Positions 1 to 22,414 of a DNA stretch of 64,000 bases are shown in pieces (position 1 is the first letter of the stretch; each line of letters opens with the position of its first letter). The notes beneath the pieces are model-generated. The model saw only the letters and a program-made list of their open reading frames with translations. It ran no database searches and was not told the origin of the DNA. Both the position numbers and the translations under genes were made by a program. The stretch spans positions 41,001 to 105,000 of the forward strand of contig LUCW03000139.1 of the NCBI GenBank assembly GCA_001586965.3, written 5' to 3'. The stretch comes from Sphaeroforma sirkka. Lineage: Eukaryota > Opisthokonta > Ichthyosporea > Ichthyophonida.

Positions 1-38
1 CATTCTCATGTGATCAACCATCTATTTCGTATCCACAG

Positions 39-8924
<8,886 letters not shown>

Positions 8925-11900
8925 CAGCTAAAAATATGGTTAATGTTAAGACAGCTAAAAATATGGTTAATGCTAAGACAGCTAAAAAAATATGGTTAAT
9001 GCTAAGACAGCTAAAAATATGGTTAATGCTAAGACAGCTAAAAAATATGGTTAATGCCAAGATAGCTAAAATATGGTTAATGCCAAGACAGCTAAAAAAT
9101 ATGGTTAATGCTAAGACAGCTAAAAAATATGGTTAATGCTAAGACAGCTAAAAAATATGGTTAATGCTAAGACAGCTAAAAATATGGTTAATGCCAAGAC
9201 AGCTAAAAATATGGTTAATGCCAAGACAGCCTAAAAAAATATGGTTAATATGTACGCCGTTATAATATGGTTAACGCCAAGACAGCCAAAAAATATGGTT
9301 AACGCTAAGACAGCTAAAATATGGTTAACGCCAAGACAGCTAAAAATATGGTTAATATGTACGCCGTTATAATATGGTTAATGCCAAGACAGCTAAAAAT
9401 ATGGTTAATGCTAAGACAGCTAAAATATGGTTAATGCTAAGACAGCCAAAAAATATGGTTAACGCCAAGACAGCTAAAAATATGGTTAATGCTAAGACAG
9501 CTAAAAATATGGTTAACGCCAAGACAGCTAAAAATATGGTTAATGCTAAGACAGCTAAAAAATATGGTTAATGCCAAGACAGCTAAAAATATGGTTAACG
9601 CCAAGATATGGTTAATGCTAAGACAAAACATGGTTTAATGCCAAGACAGCCAAAATATGGTTAACGCCAAGACAGCTAAAATATGGTTAATGCTAAGACA
9701 GCTAAAAATATGGTTAATGCTAAGACAGCCTAAAAATATGGTTAACGCCAAGACAGCTAAAAAAATATGGTTAATGCTAAGACAGCTAAAAATATGGTTA
9801 ATGCTAAGACAGCTAAAAAATATGGTTAACGCTAAGACAGCTAAGACAAAAAATATGGTTAATGCCAAAGACAGCAAAAATATGGTTAATGCTAAGACAG
9901 CCAAAATATGGTTAATGCTAAGACAACTAAAATATGGTTAATGCTAAGACAGCCAAAAATATGGTTAATGCCAAGACAGCTAAAAATATGGTTAATATGT
10001 AACGCCGTTATAATATGGTTAACGCCAAGACAGCTAAAAATATGGTTAATGCTAAGACAGCTAAAAAATATGGTTAATGCTAAGACAGCTAAAAAATATG
10101 GTTAACGCTAAGACAGCCAAAATATGGTTAATATGTACGCCGTTATAATATGGTTAATGCTAAGACAGCCAAAATATGGTTAATGCTAAGACAGCAAAAA
10201 ATATGGTTAATGCTAAGACAGCTAAAACATGGTTAATATGTACGCCGTTATAATATGGTTAATGCTAAGACAGCTAAAATATGGTTAATGCCAAGACAGC
10301 TAAAAATATGGTTAATGCTAAGACAGCTAAAAACATGGTTAATATGCACGCCGTTATAATATGGTTAATGCTAAGACAGCTAAAAATATGGTTAATGCCA
10401 AGACAGCTAAAATATGGTTAATGCTAAGACAGCAGCAAAAAATATGGTTAATATGTACGCCGTTATAATATGGTTAATGCTAAGACAGCTAAAAAATATG
10501 GTTAATGCTAAGACAGCTAAAAAAACATGGTTAATATGTACGCCGTTATAATATGGTTAACGCCAAGACAGCTAAAAAATATGGTTAATGCTAAGACAGC
10601 TAAAATATGGTTAATGCTAAGACAGCTAAAAATATGGTTAATATGTACGCCGTTATAATATGGTTAATGCTAAGACAGCTAAAATATGGTTAATGCTAAG
10701 ACAGCCAAAAAATATGGTTAATGCTAAGACAGCTAAAAAAAATATGGTTAATATGTACGCCGTTATAATATGGTTAATGCTAAGACAGCCAAAAATATGG
10801 TTAATGCTAAGACAGCTAAAAATATGGTTAATATGTACGCCGTTATAATATGGTTAATGCCAAGACAGCAGCTAAAATATGGTTAATGCCAAGACAGCTA
10901 AAAATATGGTTAATGCTAAGACAGCAAAAAATATGGTTAATATGTACGCCGTTATAATATGGTTAATGCTAAGACAGCTAAAAATATGGTTAATGCTAAG
11001 ACAGCTAAAAATATGGTTAACGCTAAGACAGCTAAAAAATATGGTTAATATGTACGCCGTTATAATATGGTTAATGCTAAGACAGCTAAAATATGGTTAA
11101 TGCTAAGACAGCCTAAAATATGGTTAATGCCAAGACAGCTAAAAAATATGGTTAATATGTACGCCGTTATAATAATATGGTTAATGCTAAGACAGCTAAA
11201 AAATATGGTTAATGCTAAGACAGCTAAAATATGGTTAATATGTACGCCGTTATAATATGGTTAATGCTAAGACAGCTAAAAAATATGGTTAATGCTAAGA
11301 CAGCTAAAATATGGTTAATGCTAAGACAGCTAAAATATGGTTAATATGTACGCCGTTATAATATGGTTAATGCTAAGACAGCTAAAATATGGTTAATGCT
11401 AAGACAGCTAAAAATATGGTTAATGCTAAGACAGCTAAAAAATATGGTTAATATGTACGCCGTTATAATATGGTTAATGCTAAGACAGCTAAAAATATGG
11501 TTAATGCTAAGACAGCTAAAAAAAATATGGTTAATATGTACGCCGTTATAATATGGTTAATGCTAAGACAGCTAAAAAATATGGTTAATGCTAAGACAGC
11601 TAAAATATGGTTAATGCTAAGACAGCTAAAATATGGTTAATATGTACGCCGTTATAATATGGTTAATGCTAAGACAGCTAAAAAATATGGTTAATGCTAA
11701 GACAGCAAAAAATATGGTTAATGCTAAGACAGCTAAAAAATATGGTTAATATGTACGCCGTTATAATATGGTTAATGCTAAGACAGCTAAAATATGGTTA
11801 ATGCTAAGACAGCTAAAAAATATGGTTAATATGTACGCCGTTATAATATGGTTAATGCTAAGACAGCTAAAATATGGTTAATGCTAAGACAGCTAAAAAT

Positions 11901-12365
11901 ATGGTTAATGCCAAGAGCTAAAAAATATGGTTAATATGTACGCCGTTATAAATATGGTTAATGCTAAGACAGCTAAAATATGGTTAATGCTAAGACAGCT
12001 AAAAATATGGTTAATGCTAAGACAGCTAAAATATGGTTAATATGTACGCCGTTATAATATGGTTAATGCTAAGACAGCTAAAATATGGTTAATGCTAAGA
12101 CAGCTAAAATATGGTTAATGCTAAGACAGCTAAAATATGGTTAATATGTACGCCGTTATAATATGGTTAATGCTAAGACAGCTAAAAAATATGGTTAATG
12201 CTAAGACAGCTAAAATATGGTTAATGCTAAGACAGCTAAAATATGGTTAATATGTACGCCGTTATAATATGGTTAATGCTAAGACAGCTAAAATATGGTT
12301 AATGCTAAGACAGCTAAAATATGGTTAATATGTACGCCGTTATAATATGTACGCCGTTATTGGCC
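8925..12365. repeat. 3.4 kb satellite of two 26-28 bp monomers in higher-order arrangement
   Basis: Monomer A (atggttaatgctaagacagc plus taaaaat, 26-28 bp, with gct/gcc/acg variants and a variable A run) fills the first ~300 bp alone. From about 9240, monomer B (atggttaatatgtacgccgt plus tataat) appears, and from about 10.1 kb it recurs every ~80 or ~107 bp, i.e. after every two or three A monomers. I locate about 27 B copies. The array ends with a truncated B pair at 12329-12360 and then unique sequence. Changes in the A run shift the reading frame, so it is not a coding repeat. Confidence 0.95.
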
Positions 12366-13168
12366 GGAGGGAGTAGTTATAACCCAGAACCCTAAAACCA
12401 AATGCCACGGAGCTATTTCAGACCCTTAATTTTTATTAAAAAAATAGCTGGCCTGGTAAACGACAAAGGCGTGTCCTATTTTGATATATATAAAACAAAC
12501 AAACTAGACCCGTGACCCGTCTCGCAAACTCGGGGTAAGCTAAGCAGTAATATGTACCAGCATTCTATGTAGTGTTTATCAGACGGTCTCGACACGTCAT
12601 CGTAGTATCGTACATAGCAGAATGTGCTGTCGTATACCAGGTCATACAAAATATTGTGATTATGGACGAATCAAACCACAGAAAAGACTCCGAGAGTCTG
12701 ACTCCAAAAACTAAAGTGATCTGTTGGTCCAATCATCTCTGTCTATTGCGCAAAGCCCCACTTCAGTTCCTCACAAATCACGGCTGAGAAGCCTGGGATT
12801 CTGAATCTATTCTTCTACAGGTGTCAGGTGTGGTTGCTATAATGAGGAAAGTGCACACACCCCTTCTACATTCCATAGGCCTGCCTTGCACTTTTTGCCC
12901 TTGCTCCTCCGCAAGAGAAGCACAGAGCACTACTATACACATGTGCATTGATTTGTATACCGTATAGTATATAGTGAGGTTAACCTGTGATGTGTTGACT
13001 TGGACAGTTAATGAACTGAGATTTTAGAAGTAGCAAAGCTAAACTGCTTCTGACTGCTAGGTATAACCATTTTTGTACCACCAATGCGATCCGTCATCTA
13101 AAGTATATATATATCCGTTAGCGCGAACGCGTTACTACTGTTATTCGGTTCTAACACAACTACCGTCA

Positions 13169-13465
13169 ATGTCTGATACTATGAGGCGCTTCCAGTTCGA
13201 AAGCCTTAAGGGTCTAGTGGCAATGGCCTTGCTCTTCACGTCAATGTGTAGCTCAGTCGAAGCGCTGTCAATCGACACTAGGGATAATTCAATTGCACAT
13301 AACCTGATAGAATCATCGATACAAGATACAACCAGGCTCAATCACCGTGTGCAGCATGTGCTACAAAAAAAGGATTCCGAACACAACCTACACAGAAGAG
13401 AGGATGGCGTAGCATGGCGTGTCCTGTGTGCGGACTGCCGGTCACAGCCGAGAACTCGTACCTAA
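13169..13465 (+). CDS. small putative secreted protein, unrecognised
   Basis: An open frame of 98 codons starts at ATG 13169; a second in-frame ATG at 13181 would give 94. It stops at TAA 13463-13465. Residues ~8-32 look like a signal peptide: basic/aromatic start (MRRFQFESLKG), hydrophobic core LVAMALLFTSMC, then SSVEA as a possible cleavage region. The remainder is charged and polar with two late cysteines (CADC). Base composition is balanced, unlike the AT-rich flanks. No family is recognised. The C-terminal end could instead be a retained intron, so the gene boundary is uncertain. Confidence 0.35.
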   Translation: MSDTMRRFQFESLKGLVAMALLFTSMCSSVEALSIDTRDNSIAHNLIESSIQDTTRLNHRVQHVLQKKDSEHNLHRREDGVAWRVLCADCRSQPRTRT

Positions 13466-13721
13466 GTATCAAAAAAAGCCAAACAAAAAAAATTATACGC
13501 CTGCAGCGTAGAACACGCACAACTGCTGTTCGACAGTCCTATGGACTACGCCGATGACACACTGCCTACCACTACCCGGTAGGTCAAATAGCACCATAGA
13601 ATGTTACCCATAAGAGCCTGTAGCGTACGTGTATGTTATGGTCCACTTGTTTAAGGCGATGTTTGATCATTGGGCACGGATCATGACGAGAAAGAAATCT
13701 AAAACTTGTGTACATATTTTT

Positions 13722-14400
<679 letters not shown>

Positions 14401-14744
14401 GCATGTGTAATGTGTGTATGTGTATGTGTACATGTGTGTGTATGTATATGCGATTTTTTGTGTTCTGGTGCACATGCATATTCGCTTATAAAAAAATGCA
14501 CACTGAAATGTGTTTATGCATATTTTGCGTTTAGACGTGTGGGTGTGCGTGCAAGTTGATAAAATTGTGCGTAGTAGGATCCATTTAGGATTATTTGTAT
14601 TAGTGCTCATTTAGTATGATTCACCGCCTATAGCACTGTGTGAGAAGATTATGCCCGTTACCATATTCGCGTGTGTTGCATTTTAACAAATTTACAATTC
14701 TTGCACTCGCACTGTCGTTACTAGTAAAACAGAAGTTATACCGA

Positions 14745-14947
14745 TCATATTGACAACAGTTGGACCAATATGGATTTGGCTTGAAATTAACAGTTGGGCC
14801 AATATACTTTTAGCTTTGTATTATTATTATTGACAGATATATTCTTAATTTAACAGTTGGACCAATACATCTTTAGCTTTCTATTATCATTGATGACAGA
14901 TTTATCTTTGATTTAACAGTTAGACCAAAATTAAATTATACAGTGGC

Positions 14948-15019
<72 letters not shown>

Positions 15020-15240
15020 ATTATCATATTAACATGTATAGCTTCACATGAATAGTTATAACAATTTTAGAGCTTCAATTTGACAGCTGGATCAATATAT
15101 ATATATATATATATCATATAGCTTTGAACAATTATTATTGTCATATATAGCTTTATACGAATAGTTGGACCAACATATCCATAGCTTCAAATTATCAGTT
15201 AGGTCAATATGTTCATTGTAATTGACAGCTAGACAAATGT
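14745..15240. repeat. degenerate ~60-70 bp repeat with acagttggaccaatat core
   Basis: The core acagttggaccaatat followed by a tagcttt...attatta segment recurs diverged at about 14755, 14790, 14852, 14915, 15083, 15162 and 15198, interrupted by an (AT)n run at 14950-15014. It looks like an old tandem array. Confidence 0.6.
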
Positions 15241-15661
15241 ATCGGAATATCATACAAGAAAGATATATTGTAAGCCAAACAATCAAAAAGCTATCACCAT
15301 GCTATAGTCTGTGATTACTTTCAAGTTAGTTGGTTTACTTCAGTAGGAGGTGACATGTGTCAATTTAAAGGTTTGTATGATTGTTCAAACGAAGTGCAAC
15401 ACTTGAATGAATATAGGAGTGTATATATCAATAAATCCCTTTTCACATATCGACGAATGCACGCTGTACAGCATTTTTGTCAAGAAAGTTATGCGTTAAA
15501 AAAAGTACAATGGATGAGCCACTTTGCCATACACTTCCCAGTGATGCATTCACTACAAACAGTTCCGATCTGTGGCCCTATTCACTCTATTCATGATCGA
15601 TTATAGACTCAAATACACTGTTCACTGTCATCGTTTGTTATACAAAACCTTCTTACCATCA

Positions 15662-17809
15662 ATGAAAATGGAAACATCATCAGAAGGCGGCAGTCGACGA
15701 TCACCTATGTTGAACCGAAGGCCGAGTGTCCGTTCTGCGGGATGTCTGGTATGGCTTGTGTTGTTTTTTTTGCTGAGCTATGTGCAGGTACTGTTTGGTT
15801 TGTTTGCTTCGTTCGTTTGCTGAGTTGCCGTGATTCGATGTGGCTACAGTCTGTCACTTCACTGGTATCTATGTGTTCGTAATATATTTTGGAACTACTC
15901 ATGGCAGGAATGTTTTGCTGTATTCTGTACATGACACATATACAGAGGGAATGACAGTGTGAATGACAGTGGAAAACTATGGAAATCGGTATCCAAGATG
16001 CTCTGCAGTGGTGTACATACGAATCCTATTTATATCCATACGAATCCTATTTCTATTCATACGAACCCTATTTATATTCATACGAATCCTTTTTATGTTC
16101 ATACGGATTCTAAATGTCAGGTATCCACGAGCACGCACTGAACTTCAATGGAAGCCAGGCCGTGTACGCGTGCAGCATGAGTGAACACTACACGCGCATA
16201 TATCAACAAGAGGATCTGCAGTCAGCATTCAGCGGTGTGGTGGCTGGCATTGACGCAGAGTCGACAGGCAATGATACAGCTGTACCCGAACAACAGGACG
16301 AGCCCTTCTGCTACGGTTCAGGGACAGTCATGCTCAACGGGTTTACTTTTAAGTATGTCTTAACTTCAAACGTGTTTAGTGGTCTGGCGGAGTTTCGAAA
16401 ATCCTAAAATTCTTAACCCCTAAACCCAAAATGTCACATCCTCTGGTGGTCAAGGTTGCGATCGATGACAGTCATGCAGGAGATGATATAGCACGTGCAA
16501 GCATCTGTGTTTGATCTCGTGTAGGGACCTTTTGTCTGGCACTGGTGACAACACACGCATCTATCTTGCCTCTACACGTATCAAAGGTGTGAATGACACA
16601 TGACTGTCGTATATTTATCTGTCTATTTGGAGCTTGTTGGTTGTAGTTTTCCCAACAGCGTGTCTCGCTAGCATGAACCATTCAACTGTTAACCAGGTAT
16701 TTATTACTCTCTATTTTTTTTTTGTCGCCGCACCCGCAGTATGGACAATTGCATCACGTATCTCTTCGACGGATGGGTGCTGGATACCCCGTTCAAGTAC
16801 GCCGGAGCCACCGTACTCACATTCTTGGTCACTGTTTTCGTCCAGGTATGTCAAGTATCTTTAGCAGTGTTGCTTAAATTTTCTTTCCTTTTCCTTGTAG
16901 GTACTTTATTCGCTTGTATGGCTTGTTTGCATTTGTGTATGTGACACCTCATCGGCTCACAGATTTCACAAGCTCTCGATCAAAATCCATCCGCTTCGAC
17001 CATTGCGGGCTGCGGGTTTTGAGTGCGGCCGAAAACCTGTAGATATCTAACCTTCTTTGTTTTCTATCACAGGTTCTGAATAGATTGCGAATGAAACTGG
17101 AACAAGCACAAGTCAAAAGCCAATTAGCAGGTTTGTTCTATTTTATTTCCTACTTCGGATTCCGTCGTTGTGCCATTCAGCACCTTTTCAATGAAGACCT
17201 CTACTACCAAGTCTAGTCTTAATACATTGTTCATAAGTTTTTCAAACACCAACTCTCGTTATGCGTCAACGAAGGCAGGAATGAATTTGATACTAGCATG
17301 TCCTTTTACTATTCCATCAGCAGGCAATTGAGCTCTACGAATGTATTTAAACCGCTTCATGTCTATCGCTTCCGTTGTCCACAGATCAACGCCAACCTCG
17401 CGTCACTGAATTGCTGCTCAATAGTTCGATGGTGCTGGTATCAGTCACATTTGGCTACTGGGTGATGTTATTGACTATGACCTACTCAATGATACTCTTT
17501 TTAGCTGTAGTGTTTGGGCTGGCTGTAGGGCACTTTTTGACCAATTTCTTCACACAACGAGAAATCACAAATCCTTTCTCGGAATATCATACCTCTGGGG
17601 AAGCCCCACGTACTTCATCACTACATGCGGTTGTTGTGGATACAGATTCAGAAGAAAAGAAAGAAACCCGTTGTCATGAGGATGCGGAGAGTATTTTCGA
17701 TCTGATGCACGACCCATGCAGTCCTGATTCTGTTAAAGCGTCGGAGGCAGCAACGAAGGACTCTCCGGCACCTAAAGCGTTGCCAGACACGCCATGTTGT
17801 CCGTATTAG
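15662..17809 (+). CDS. Ctr-family copper transporter, P80-like
   Basis: Exons with agreeing phases: 16121-16352, 16740-16845, 17073-17130 and 17385-17809 (stop TAG). A first exon at 15662-15797 (weak donor tttg/gtttgt) or an unseen small exon would supply the signal-anchor segment (RRPSVRSAGCLVWLVLFFL); alternatively translation starts at ATG 16114. The Ctr fold is visible. A luminal part ends CYGSGTVMLNGFTFN, followed by TM1 (CITYLFDGWVLDTPFKYAGA), as in Dictyostelium P80-type Ctr proteins. Then come a charged linker (RLRMKLEQAQVKSQLA), TM2 with the MxxxM copper path motif (MLLTM) and TM3 with GxxxG (GLAVG). The tail is acidic/serine-rich and ends in a CC pair (CCPY) that could bind Cu(I). 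Expected role: trimeric Cu(I) import at the plasma or endosomal membrane. About 318 residues with the longer start. Confidence 0.85.
16010..16113. repeat. ~22 bp tandem repeat, about five copies
   Basis: Units like catacgaatcctatttatat in tandem just before the copper-transporter 3' splice site at 16120. Confidence 0.85.
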
Positions 17810-17947
17810 TTGCCCAAATATATAAATTTAGTCATAGAGTGTAAATCAATATACCACTCATGTGGAGCTTCTAGTGAAATCTGTGAGAATATTCAATTTT
17901 ACCATAACGCTCACTAGTAGACGATACTATGAATTGTTACTTTCAAT

Positions 17948-18195
17948 TAGGGTATAGAATGCCTCCGATGCAAAGAACCGACAATCAGTTTGCCATAGAT
18001 GAGAACGAGGAGACTAAAAATAGCGCTGCATCCAGAACCCAGTATATATATAATTGTCTAGCATCGCGAAGAATATTTCGCGGTTATCGTATGGTTCACC
18101 CGGGTTCTGGATGCAGCGCTATTTTTAGTCTCCTCGTTCTCATCTATTGCAAACTGATTGATTGTTCTCTTGCATCGGAGGCATTCTATACCCTA
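17948..18195. mobile_element. 248 bp foldback (long inverted-repeat) element
   Basis: Left arm 17948-18040 (starts tagggtatagaatgcctccg) and right arm 18102-18195 are near-perfect reverse complements: ~93 bp with a few mismatches and a short indel. They enclose a 61 bp loop that itself has a short palindrome (cgcgaagaatatttcgcg). It has no coding capacity. It resembles a foldback MITE or a hairpin small-RNA source. No clear target-site duplication was seen. Confidence 0.85.
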
Positions 18196-20963
18196 CTCTA
18201 GCAGGCAATATAACTTCCAGGAATGTAACTGAAGATCGATATACGGCCCCATATGACCATGTCATACCTCTCCGGTTTACTTAGTATCCATCAAAAACCT
18301 AATGAGTTTATCAACGCTCCTGCAGTTCAAATGTCCATACGGGGGAGGCTCATAATTTTGGTGCGATAACCAGGACGTACATACGGTATCGAACTGCTCA
18401 GATAGCAGCGGTGGCTATGGGTTGATAAGACTATCAGAGATAAATAAGCGGTACAAGCTTGTTCGTATTAGTCTATTTGTATGATTAGATACTGCGGGGT
18501 TGGAACAGTGCTGTATTAGAATTGAATGAGCGCTATGACAAGGAGTTGATACCATTTACCTATGCATACGAGTAGTCATGCGGGCCCGTTTTTCGAGAAG
18601 CCTTACCGGGGCACAGTGACCAGAGGGCATACAACGCTCTCAAAATACTTCGATATAAATTTAACGAAGTTGATACTTGCATCCGAAATAATAGTCGGTT
18701 TAAGACATGATTAGTAAGGCGGGATTTAGTAATAACATTTCCCCTCAGTATTCTTGACTTGTTGTCCTGTTCTATGGTGGTAGGTTCGACAAACGGAATT
18801 TCGAATTCTGTGAAGATATTCTTAGCCCGTACCGTGTCTTTAGCTGTATCAGACTGTGATGCAGACTGCACTCATTAGGGAATATATGGTTCTTTGTTCG
18901 TGTTTTCGAGACCGAAGTCTTGAGTACCATAGAGATACTTCAAACTTGCTTGGCTCCTCTAAAGCGATGGTACTGTGGTGCTATCAGATAACGACCTATA
19001 TGATATCAATAGTCCCAGCACACTGATGAGAGCAATAAAGCGAGAAATGAAACGTTATCGAAAACTATGCTCAATACGAATTGAAAGTGAGTATAGTTGT
19101 CAAGCAGTTCTGATTGGCCATTTATAGGCGACTATCTTTCGCAAACCGACAAAGCGATATGTTGATGCAGCGGTTCAGTGTTCTTTAACATTCCAGATCC
19201 AAAACTCACAGTCGTGATTCATTACATACCCGCTAGTCGGTATTGATAGAAAGAAACTGATGGAGATACCATACTCGAGAAAGAGAGTAGGAGTTTATTT
19301 CAGAGATCGTCCTATCGTTTTACGGCAATAGTGAACACAATTAAGAGAATGTATTACTTTAGGTCTTTAAAAATCGCTGAGGTAACCACCCACGTAGGTT
19401 CTCGAATACTATATAATGTCCATACTTCCATAGCCTACTCTGATTCGAGAGCAAATTCAAACGGACCTGTTCATAAGTGATTTAGGACAGGTGTCGCATT
19501 AAAAATCGCTGAAGTAACCACCCACGTAGGTTCTCGAATACTATATAATGTCCATAATCGACTCCAAGACTCGGTGGTGTAACAATCCTCTCTGTCAGCT
19601 CTTATTTAGCCCCTACCAGCTCTATTTTGGCAAAGTGTCGTTGCTATGGAAGTGAACCTGGTCAACTCGAGCCTGCCCCATCCTACTTTGATTCAAGAGC
19701 AAAATCAAACGGACCTGTTCATAAGTGATTTAGGACAGGTGTCGCATCCCAGCACACCAGTCGAATTCGCGAACCCGGCAAAACAAGGGCTCGGCTCGCA
19801 AAGTTGCGGCTTGGAAATTTCACTCTCATATCAAAATGAGGTGGGAAACCCCCGAAACCAGTCCAGAATTTGTTCTAGCCTTTTCGTATTGATAGAAAGA
19901 AACTGGTGGAAATGACATACTCGAGAAAGAGAGCACATATTTATTTCAGAGATCGTCCTATCGTTGCACATAGTGGAAACAGCTACAATAAGCAAAGAAT
20001 AGTTCGTACATACGTGGAAAAGTGACAGACATGACGTAATTTGTGCTTCCTTGTGATATTTGATGCTAAACACAGTAAAAGTTAGTATACCATTTCTTTT
20101 TGGAAGCCATGCTCTTAATAGATGTTCGTATTAGATACTTTCAACCCCTCTGGGCTAAAGTATATGAAACACAAACACCTTACAAGTATTAGTATTTCCT
20201 TTCCCGTGTTTAAAACAAAAGCTAATACCAAACAACACAGCTCCCACCGGCATTCACTTCTTAAATTACAGATCAAATCGCTCCGCCTGCAACATTCCAA
20301 CTCACTGCTGAAGAACAAGGCGAATCTACATGTAAAAGCCAACGGAACCAGTTTATTGCAACTGAACTATCTGGACGAGACTGCTTCACGGCAGCACCCG
20401 TTGTACTTACACGTACCCGAGGCCCCACAATCTACATTGGACTGGGCTTTAAAGTTTCAAATGCGCAGGTGCACCTAACTTAATCATACCACGACTTCTG
20501 CTACTAAACCCTAAACTCTAAACCCTCTGCACTAACCTATTCCGCGGCACTACACGGCGCAGACCCGATCCGTACCACAGAGGTGGGTACTCTACTTAGT
20601 AGGTCAGCAAGCAAATATATGGAACATTCGATAGTAACAGTGTTTTGGCAACACCGGCCCGAATTGACTCAGCGCATATCTTCCATTTTCGACTCACTTG
20701 GCCCAAGCTTCAAACGGGAATTTACTGACCACTTCCTCCCATCAATCTTTCCTGAACCACTACAGCGACTATGAGAGCCATAACATATGTTCATACATTG
20801 TAACATACATACTTGCCATTTTTGAAATAAATAATATTATCGCTAACTTCGTTCAGGAAGTACTCTTTTTTGTTGCACTTTGCCTGTCTGGGACAAGAAA
20901 CAACAGAAACCTGTACAGAAGGTGCTTCTAGACGAGTTAAGCAAATTCAGTTTCATACTTTAG
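18196..20963. other. degenerate repeat-rich spacer, no confident gene
   Basis: Moderately AT-rich sequence with duplicated blocks (listed separately) and short open frames. The frame at 20122-20478 (118 codons, basic/polar) and that at 20583-20774 (containing FWQHRPELTQRISSIFDSLG) are protein-like but unrecognised, and may be decayed pieces of the broken gene that follows. Confidence 0.5.
19238..19975. repeat. set of duplicated blocks, possible element remnants
   Basis: Three direct repeats are interleaved. (1) 19238-19326 and 19886-19975, sharing attgatagaaagaaactg and agagatcgtcctatcgtt. (2) 19370-19434 and 19501-19555, sharing aaccacccacgtaggttctc. (3) 19436-19498 and 19676-19747, sharing cggacctgttcataagtgat. 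Copies are roughly 85-95% alike. The layout suggests nested or rearranged mobile-element ends. Confidence 0.7.
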
Positions 20964-21260
20964 GGTATTAATAACTCATACTTAACTACTCCTGAATATT
21001 CATCTCATGCTACTGACATTTTACTGGAAGTGGTAGAAGATTTGCTGGTTACATCACAGGCGAAACATATCCGCACTCACTACGGAGCTGGAGTAACAAA
21101 CAACGTGTTTTATCAGACTCAAACGGAGAATCGATACGAAGAACCGCTATCGAAGGCTTTCACGGCCATCACCAAGCGTAAACACGACACCCTGTTGGCT
21201 TAGACTGCTGCAGGCACTACGGACAAAGGTAACGATGAAAAATCATGGATACCCTTGCCT

Positions 21261-21852
21261 ATAGAAATACGGCCTCCGGTCAGTCTAAAATATCAAGATC
21301 AATTGAGATAATACATTGGTTTTATTTAGTATTTTAAATAATTTAATACAAGCTCTTTTTCCAATATTTCCAAAGTGTCCTAAATTCACTTTGATGGCTC
21401 CAATAGCCTGAGTATTTGGTATGACTCATCTACTTGGACCTATTTGAGACATTAGTAGATGTAGGATATTATAAACTAAATTTTATAATCTCCGAACTAC
21501 TACTTATAGATTTTGGTCCTCCCGCCAATCTCCAAAATCCAACAAGTCTTTCTTTTTTTAATATTTCTTCAGATGGAACTTTATTTATATCAGCTAATGT
21601 ATTAACGTGATTTACGATAATATCTCTACCTACAAATTAGGCATGTGGTCATGAACACTTAGTACTTCTAGTGAAAATTATTCAATAAAGAACAGCTAGA
21701 GGTACGCCCTGTGTGATCGAGGATATTTAGGCTCTTAACAAGAGGCAGTCCCGATCATTCTTACACAAGCTACCACTGCTAAATCCTAACTGACTAAATT
21801 GTATTTTAGTTTAATATAGTTTGAAACCTAGTAATTTCCATCGAAGTTTACA
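21261..21852. mobile_element. 592 bp AT-rich insertion, long form
   Basis: Left end tatagaaatacggcctccgg and right end ttccatcgaagtttaca match the ends of the 171 bp copy at 22415. The interior (about 21350-21770) is unique to this copy and carries AT-rich open frames on the minus strand. It interrupts a reading frame that is continuous on its two sides. No clean target-site duplication is visible here. Confidence 0.65.
21469..21636 (-). pseudogene. AT-rich protein-coding remnant inside the long insertion
   Basis: The minus-strand frame reads FVGRDIIVNHVNTLADINKV and goes on through a KKERLVGFWRLAGGP segment to a TAA at 21469. It is 55 codons without a start, using strongly AT-rich codons unlike the nuclear exons here. 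A second minus-strand frame at about 21290-21460 (containing IGAIKVNLGHFGNIGKRACI) is open only if one TGA is read as tryptophan. The family is not recognised. It may be a fragment of an organelle or mobile-element gene carried by the insertion. Confidence 0.35.
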
Positions 21853-22414
21853 GAGATTGTAGTTGATAGCAATTTACTTGACGCCCTTAGCACCCGTAAG
21901 CGCTACACAGACATGCTCACACTACACGACCAGTTGGTGTACCTGCACAAAGGACCCATACCACCCCAAGTACTGCTGAACTGTGTGTTCTCAGTGCCAC
22001 GGTTCATGACCACAATAGTACACACTCTCCTCGTAGACTCAGAACACCCACAGAACGATTATACTTGGCTTTCGTTAGAACGCAGACGTCGTTTCGAACA
22101 AGCCCACAGAACACTGTGGCTAGATAACCCGCAAATGGACTTCAACACACTACATCCAGAGGTTAGCGCCTATATAGCGGCGCCCCAGCACTGACACACG
22201 CAAACTCCCGAACCACCACATACACCCCTGTTCGACATTGACCAGGACTTAGACAATGACATCCCAATAGACATTACACTATCCTACATATGTGGTAGCG
22301 TGACTCCGCCTGACTTGATCAGACGCTGGCGAATATGCCTGCGACAAATATGCATTGACCTGAAGTTGAATAGCACATATATCAACGAACACAGCGCGAT
22401 GAAACGCCCCCCGT

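Noticed and set aside
8925-12365. CRISPR array
   Set aside because: Repeats are directly adjacent without unique spacers, and the context is eukaryotic.
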